Source: an uncultured Oscillibacter sp. (GTDB taxonomy: Bacteria; Bacillota; Clostridia; Oscillospirales; Oscillospiraceae). From it: a DNA stretch of 8,586 nucleotides. Shown here piece by piece: positions 5,105 through 8,586 of the stretch. The stretch is taken from NCBI GenBank assembly GCA_910588005.1, contig CAJUQM010000072.1, positions 1 through 8,586 of the forward strand. The letters are read 5' to 3'. Under the pieces are notes generated by a model that did no database searches, was not told the origin of the DNA, and worked only from the letters and a program-made list of their open reading frames with translations. How positions within the stretch are numbered: position 1 is the first letter of the stretch; every line of letters starts with the position of its first letter. A program made the position numbers and the translations under genes.

Positions 5105-6160
5105 TTATGGCAAGTAACTGCGGGGATTGGTCCGCTCCCCGTTGATGCGCACTTCGAAGTGGAGGTGCGGTCCGGTAGACCGCCCGGTGGAACCGGAGAG
5201 GGCAATCACGTCCCCGGCCTCCACCGTCTGCCCCACCCGCGCCAGCAGCTGGGAGTTGTGGCCGTACAGGGTAGCGAGACCGCTGCCGTGATCGATCATC
5301 ACATAGTAGCCATAGCCGCCCCGGTTGTAGGCGGACACGGTCACCGTCCCCGGCAGGGCGGCGCGGACAGAGGTTCCGGTGGGGACCGCCAGATCCATCC
5401 CGCTGTGGCCTTTTGTCTTCCCGCTGAACGGGTCTTTCCGGTATCCAAATTCCGAAGTGACCACATTCCGCCAGTTCTCTCCAATGGGGGAGCAGAAGCC
5501 GTCCGCGCCGATGAAGGGCACATCCGCCCCGGCGAAGCCGCTCCCGCCGCCTGCCGCGCCGCAGCGGATCAGGTTGTAGATACTGTCCGCATTGCTCTGC
5601 TGCTCGGCGGTAGGCGTCACGCCCATGGCGGCGATGTTCTGCCAGACGGTTCCCAGATCCTCAATGGGGATGGCCACAGAGTAGATTTCCTCCGTCTCCA
5701 TTGGTGGATCGCTGTCCTCCACAGGAACCGTGCGGGTACGCTCCTCCCAGGCGACGAAGCAGTCCGCGAAGGCCGAAGCGTCCCCGTGACTCCCGGCGCC
5801 GAAGTACAGAGCATAAAAAATTGCCTTGACTCTGATCTCGTCAAGGCTGGTCCTATTCTCCGCACTCTCATTGATTGCTGCGATGGCGGCATCCAGCCGG
5901 TCAAAGCTGGCGCGCATAGATTCAATGCCGGCCCGGTACTCCTCCGGGGTACCCGCCGGGATCGTGACGGTATCATAGAAGCACAGCTCCACAGCAGTGA
6001 TGTTGTGTTCGGTGGCGCCGGAGCCCAGAGCGCAGAAAAAGGCAATGAGCAGGATGATGGGAGAGAGGATCGCCACCAGCACCCAGCCTACCGCCTTCCG
6101 TGCCCTTTCATCGGTCAGGACGGTGGCGGCGGCTTTCGTCAGCAGGATGGGATCAGCCAA
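5105..6160 (-). CDS. Membrane-anchored M23 family peptidase of the conjugation apparatus (351 aa)
   Basis: This is a cell-wall endopeptidase that probably opens peptidoglycan for the conjugative channel, in the role of VirB1/Tn916 Orf14-type hydrolases. A short basic N-terminus is followed by one transmembrane helix (residues about 25-46, VGWVLVAILSPIILLIA), placing the rest outside. A linker domain (about 50-200) follows, then M23 at about 235-351. The catalytic set is complete: zinc ligands H252 and D256 (GHSGMDL), H301, and H332/H334 (PHLHFE). The end NPRSYLP is typical of ICE versions. The start is TTG at 6160-6158, overlapping the preceding stop by 8 nt, with GGAGG (6169-6173 on the complement) 8 nt upstream; no ATG fits. 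Family assignment is firm; the conjugation role is inferred from the family's usual ICE context. Confidence 0.92.
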   Translation of the reverse strand: MADPILLTKAAATVLTDERARKAVGWVLVAILSPIILLIAFFCALGSGATEHNITAVELCFYDTVTIPAGTPEEYRAGIESMRASFDRLDAAIAAINESAENRTSLDEIRVKAIFYALYFGAGSHGDASAFADCFVAWEERTRTVPVEDSDPPMETEEIYSVAIPIEDLGTVWQNIAAMGVTPTAEQQSNADSIYNLIRCGAAGGGSGFAGADVPFIGADGFCSPIGENWRNVVTSEFGYRKDPFSGKTKGHSGMDLAVPTGTSVRAALPGTVTVSAYNRGGYGYYVMIDHGSGLATLYGHNSQLLARVGQTVEAGDVIALSGSTGRSTGPHLHFEVRINGERTNPRSYLP

Positions 6161-7556
6161 AGGTCATTCCTCCGTTCTCCTGGGAGGGCGCTTGTTTTGC
6201 CTGCATCTCAGACCAGTGATCCTCCAGAGCCTGGAGTGTCTCCTCATGGCCGGCGCAGGGCCGCGTCTGCGCCCACTGGCGGTACTGGTCGAGGTCCATG
6301 CCGCCGTCCAGCAGCAGCCTGCACACCTCCGCCGCGTCGTTTTGGACACAGGCATGGAGGGTACTGTAGTCATTGGTATCCACCCACATCCGCTTTTTCA
6401 GAAGCTCCTCTGCAATCCAGCAGTCCTGCTTCTGGCAGGTCAGCATGTGCAGCGTCCTCCAGGCGTTGGGACCTCCGGAGATTCCTTTCTCCACCAGCGC
6501 GGACAATGTACGAAAGTCTTCATCAGCGGCGAACTGTTCCAGGAGCCGGGACGGTGCGGCGGCGATCTGTTCCTCGCCGCACCGCTTGATAATCTCCTTG
6601 GCGATATAGCAATGGTCCGAGTGGGCGTAGGAGGCTATCTCGCTGTGGAAGGAGGGAGACAGCTGCGGCACATAGTGATCCGCCGCGGCCAGCAGCAGAT
6701 GAACTCTGTTCGCATCCGAAATATCCACCGCGTTCTGACAGGCGGTGCGGTAGATCTCCTCGGAAAAGCGCACATCATTTGCTAACACCAGAGCCATCAT
6801 TCTAGCTCCCACATTTCCCGGCCTTCCAGCCGCCGCAGTGAGAAGGTCATCTGCGTGTTCCGTCAGCACTTTGGGGCAGAGTACCTGAAAAGCGGACATC
6901 TCCCCATCTTGGATGGCGAGGATGGCCTTGTCAAAATCGCTCATCCGCAGAGGACGCATCCCCACCGTATTGACGTACTCCGTAATGCTTCCAGTCATAC
7001 GGCGCAGGAGCTGTTCAGTCTGGCCCATGGCCTGCTCCTGCCGCTCCCGCTGCTCCATCAGCGCCTCGATGACGGCCTTTTGCTCCTGCTGGCTCAGGTG
7101 AACCACTGTACCGCCTGTGTCCTCCTCCACGCCGCCGATCTTCATGTGCCGGGCGTGGGTGGCATGGTCACCATGGAACGCCTTGGTGATGGCGGCGGCG
7201 GTGAGGAACATCCGATCCAGGTCGTTGCCGTTTTCACCCAGGGTCTTGCCGGTGGCGAGTTTTTGGGTGATACTCCTTTTCTGGCTCTCGTCATACCACT
7301 TGAGGTAGACGTCCAGATAGACACCCTCGCTGGCGCCGTAGTCGGTGGTGCAGAAGATATCCGCATCCTTGGGAATCTCCCTGCCATCCCTCCAGTGGTC
7401 ATCCATGAGGAAGTATTCATCGGGTAGGTATCCCATGCCCTCCAGCCGGTGCTTCAGCTCCTCAAACACCTCCTGCGCCACAGGCTGGCCGGCGTATTCC
7501 AATTTTCGAGGGTCCGCTTCGGAGGGCGTCCAACGCTCCAGTTCAATTACATTCAT
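6153..7556 (-). CDS. Ankyrin-like ICE accessory protein (467 aa)
   Basis: The start is ATG at 7556-7554, with GGAGG (7566-7570 on the complement) 9 nt upstream, and the stop is TGA at 6155-6153. The N-terminal domain (1-135: MNVIELERWTPSEADPRKLE, then DGREIPKDADIFCTTDYGAS and LATGKTLG) matches from memory a conserved ICE family annotated as ankyrin-repeat proteins. A charged helical, possibly coiled-coil segment follows (about 152-186, QQEQKAVIEALMEQRERQEQ). The C-terminal half is a helical solenoid, clearest near 396-425 (DYSTLHACVQNDAAEVCRLL), which is one recognisable ankyrin-type repeat. It has no signal peptide. It sits between the PP-loop and M23 genes (18-nt gap upstream, 8-nt overlap downstream). 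Protein-protein interaction is likely; the partner is unknown. Confidence 0.82.
   Translation of the reverse strand: MNVIELERWTPSEADPRKLEYAGQPVAQEVFEELKHRLEGMGYLPDEYFLMDDHWRDGREIPKDADIFCTTDYGASEGVYLDVYLKWYDESQKRSITQKLATGKTLGENGNDLDRMFLTAAAITKAFHGDHATHARHMKIGGVEEDTGGTVVHLSQQEQKAVIEALMEQRERQEQAMGQTEQLLRRMTGSITEYVNTVGMRPLRMSDFDKAILAIQDGEMSAFQVLCPKVLTEHADDLLTAAAGRPGNVGARMMALVLANDVRFSEEIYRTACQNAVDISDANRVHLLLAAADHYVPQLSPSFHSEIASYAHSDHCYIAKEIIKRCGEEQIAAAPSRLLEQFAADEDFRTLSALVEKGISGGPNAWRTLHMLTCQKQDCWIAEELLKKRMWVDTNDYSTLHACVQNDAAEVCRLLLDGGMDLDQYRQWAQTRPCAGHEETLQALEDHWSEMQAKQAPSQENGGMTFG
6169..6173 (-). promoter_or_regulatory. Ribosome binding site that supports the TTG start of the M23 gene
   Basis: GGAGG on the minus strand, 8 nt before TTG (6160-6158). 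It lies inside the last codons of the upstream gene, so translation of the two is likely coupled. Confidence 0.7.
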
Positions 7557-7574
7557 TTTCTCTCTCCTCCCGCT

Positions 7575-8363
7575 CTAATCTCCATCATGGCAGTTACAGG
7601 GCAGGTCATCATCGGGGAACATCCAGCACATGGCGGTCTGATTCAGATCGGCCTCCACAAAATCCCGCCACGCCCAATCGCGCCCCAGGCCCTTGACCGT
7701 GATGAGGTTGGGCTTGGCGCCGTCCTCGATAGCGATGGCCCGGTCATAGAGATCCCGGTGCTGGTGGTAGAGGGTGCGGATCTCCCGTTTCTTCATACTG
7801 GGACAGAAAAAACAGGAGGATTTGCCGGGCAGCGGCAGACCCTCCTGCAATATGGCGGCGATGCAGTCCTCCCGCGTCCAGCCCCAGTCCATAAGCGGAT
7901 ATTCTTTTTTATATTTGGTGTCAGCGTCGTCAATGGGCTGGGCGTGGTCCCGCCGCCTCTGCTCCCCAACATCAAAGCCGATAAATTTGGTGATGCGTTC
8001 CCCTCTGGCCCAAGCCTCCCGGCAGGGCGGATAATTGTTGCAGAATTTATCCTGGGGACCAACCTTGTGCTTGAGGGAACAAGTCTTGTACCCGTAGGCG
8101 ATGGCGGGCAGCGTCCCGGAGCGGAGGCACTCCTGCTCCAGGGTCAGACGGGCCCCATTCTTATCCGTGTACACCACCTGGGTGATTGCCGGCAGGCCGT
8201 GTTCCTCCAGCCAGCGGTCCATGATGGGGAGATAGTCATAGGTATGGGGCTGCTCACCCCCGGTATTGGAAAACAGGATCAGGTCCACCGGGATCTTCCG
8301 GTGGTACAATCCGATCAGCATGGCGGTCGAATTCGTTCCCCCGCCATATCCAACGATGTTCAT
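7575..8363 (-). CDS. PP-loop / PAPS-reductase-like protein (adenine nucleotide alpha hydrolase fold, 262 aa)
   Basis: The start is ATG at 8363-8361, with AGGAGG (8371-8376 on the complement) 7 nt upstream, and the stop is TAG. The N-terminal GYGGGTNSTAML (5-16) is a variant of the SGGxDS pyrophosphate loop, followed by DLILFSNTGGEQPHTYDYL (27-45), as in PAPS-reductase/DndC-type proteins. KTCSLKHKV (93-101) resembles the reductase CSxxLK segment. GKSSCFFCPSMKKREI (180-195) carries a CxxC pair (C184, C187), and C256/C258 end the protein, so a bound metal or Fe-S cluster is plausible. Such proteins activate substrates by adenylation, or act in sulfur transfer to nucleotides or DNA; the substrate here cannot be told. 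It is the first gene of the minus-strand operon, divergent from a Y-family polymerase. No dnd partner genes are visible. Classical cysteine-pathway PAPS reductase is unlikely given the context. Confidence 0.85.
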   Translation of the reverse strand: MNIVGYGGGTNSTAMLIGLYHRKIPVDLILFSNTGGEQPHTYDYLPIMDRWLEEHGLPAITQVVYTDKNGARLTLEQECLRSGTLPAIAYGYKTCSLKHKVGPQDKFCNNYPPCREAWARGERITKFIGFDVGEQRRRDHAQPIDDADTKYKKEYPLMDWGWTREDCIAAILQEGLPLPGKSSCFFCPSMKKREIRTLYHQHRDLYDRAIAIEDGAKPNLITVKGLGRDWAWRDFVEADLNQTAMCWMFPDDDLPCNCHDGD

Positions 8364-8376
8364 GGAGGTTCCTCCT
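8364..8376 (-). promoter_or_regulatory. Ribosome binding site inside a GGAGG/CCTCC inverted repeat
   Basis: On the minus strand AGGAGG is followed after AA by CCTCC and then the ATG of the PP-loop gene, so the Shine-Dalgarno can pair with the bases just before the start codon. The arms are 5 bp with a 2-nt centre, so a stable hairpin would need the inner pairs open. Confidence 0.35.
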
Positions 8377-8391
8377 TTAGATATTATGATA

Positions 8392-8426
8392 TTGACTTGT
8401 TTGGTCTGGTGTGGGTATGCTATGAT
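8392..8426 (+). promoter_or_regulatory. Sigma-A-type promoter for the Y-family polymerase gene
   Basis: TTGACT (8392-8397) is followed after 18 bp by TATGCT (8416-8421). An overlapping extended -10, TGC-TATGAT (8418-8426), could instead pair with TTGTTT (8397-8402, 18-bp spacer). Both place transcription start near 8428-8434, about 35 nt before the GTG start. A perfect 10-bp palindrome GTTCCGGAAC (8429-8438) lies at the predicted start and may be an operator. Confidence 0.55.
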
Positions 8427-8465
8427 AGGTTCCGGAACGAAACTGTAAGGAAAGGGGGCCGCGCG

Positions 8466-8586
8466 GTGAAGGAGAGAACTTACCTTGCCATCGACTTGAA
8501 GAGCTTTTACGCATCGGTCGAGTGCATCGAACGCGGCCTCGATCCCCTGACCACCAACCTTGTGGTGGCGGACCTGAGCCGGACGG
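8466..8586 (+). CDS. Y-family DNA polymerase (DinB/UmuC-like), N-terminus only
   Basis: Forty codons are visible before the right edge. The start is GTG at 8466-8468, with an AAAGGGGG purine run ending 7 nt upstream; there is no in-frame ATG. The N-terminus MKERTYLAIDLKSFYASVEC carries the Y-family signature (D-x-x-SFYASVE), including the first metal-binding aspartate (D10) and the nucleotide-site residues S13-F14-Y15. It continues to LVVADLSRT, as in UmuC-type proteins of Firmicutes. The product would be a translesion polymerase; such genes are frequent ICE and plasmid passengers. It is transcribed away from the minus-strand operon. No classical Bacillus-type LexA box (GAAC-N4-GTTC order) is visible upstream. 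Whether it belongs to the same element cannot be told. Confidence 0.88.
   Translation, partial: MKERTYLAIDLKSFYASVECIERGLDPLTTNLVVADLSRT

Noticed and set aside
5159..6589. Long plus-strand reading frame of 476 codons
   Set aside because: It is antisense to the clearly real M23 peptidase and ankyrin-like genes, its translation is rich in P, R, G and H, and it has no recognisable domain. It is a shadow in GC-rich DNA.
8429..8438. LexA/SOS box before the Y-family polymerase
   Set aside because: The palindrome is GTTC-CG-GAAC, the reverse order and wrong spacing for the Firmicute box GAAC-N4-GTTC.

Overview
The window is a stretch of a mobile element, most likely an integrative and conjugative element (ICE) of the Tn1549/CTn type, from a GC-rich Firmicute. 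The best guess is an Oscillospiraceae gut bacterium such as Flavonifractor, Oscillibacter or a relative. The evidence is the strong GGAGG ribosome binding sites, the high GC content (judged by eye), the near-uniform minus-strand coding, and protein families known mainly from clostridial ICEs: DUF3846, DUF6103-like and DUF6329-like proteins, an ankyrin-like protein, and a membrane-anchored M23 peptidase opening with a characteristic KAVGWVLVAILSPIILLIA segment.

Layout, read in the direction of minus-strand transcription from right to left. At the right edge (8466 onward) a Y-family DNA polymerase starts on the plus strand behind its own promoter; only 40 codons are visible. Divergent from it begins a tightly packed minus-strand operon: a PP-loop/PAPS-reductase-like protein (8363-7575), an ankyrin-like protein (7556-6153), an M23 peptidase with a TTG start overlapping the previous stop (6160-5105), a DUF6329-like protein (5081-4230), a protein ending in DUF3846 (4215-3538), a small DUF6103-like protein (3521-3246), and a gene coupled to it by ATGA that is broken by a one-base frameshift at a C run (3249-2240). 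After a 127-nt AT-richer gap come two unrecognised genes. The first (2112-1675) has an in-frame TGA followed by 44 more sense codons. The second (1462-731) has a strong hairpin in its leader.

From 730 to 304 there is no gene. This region holds clustered inverted repeats, phased CGACCACCT repeats and a TATCCTG|C sequence 10 nt after a perfect 8-bp inverted repeat. That arrangement fits an origin of transfer with an IncP/MOBP-type nick site. It lies directly upstream of a ribbon-helix-helix protein (303 to beyond the left edge) of the kind that accompanies relaxases.

Working model: the left end is the start of the mobilisation module (oriT plus relaxosome accessory protein, with a relaxase expected just beyond the left edge). 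The M23 enzyme opens the cell wall for conjugation. The remaining small proteins are ICE accessory genes of unknown function, possibly acting in regulation or establishment in the recipient. No tRNA, rRNA, CRISPR array or insertion sequence was seen.
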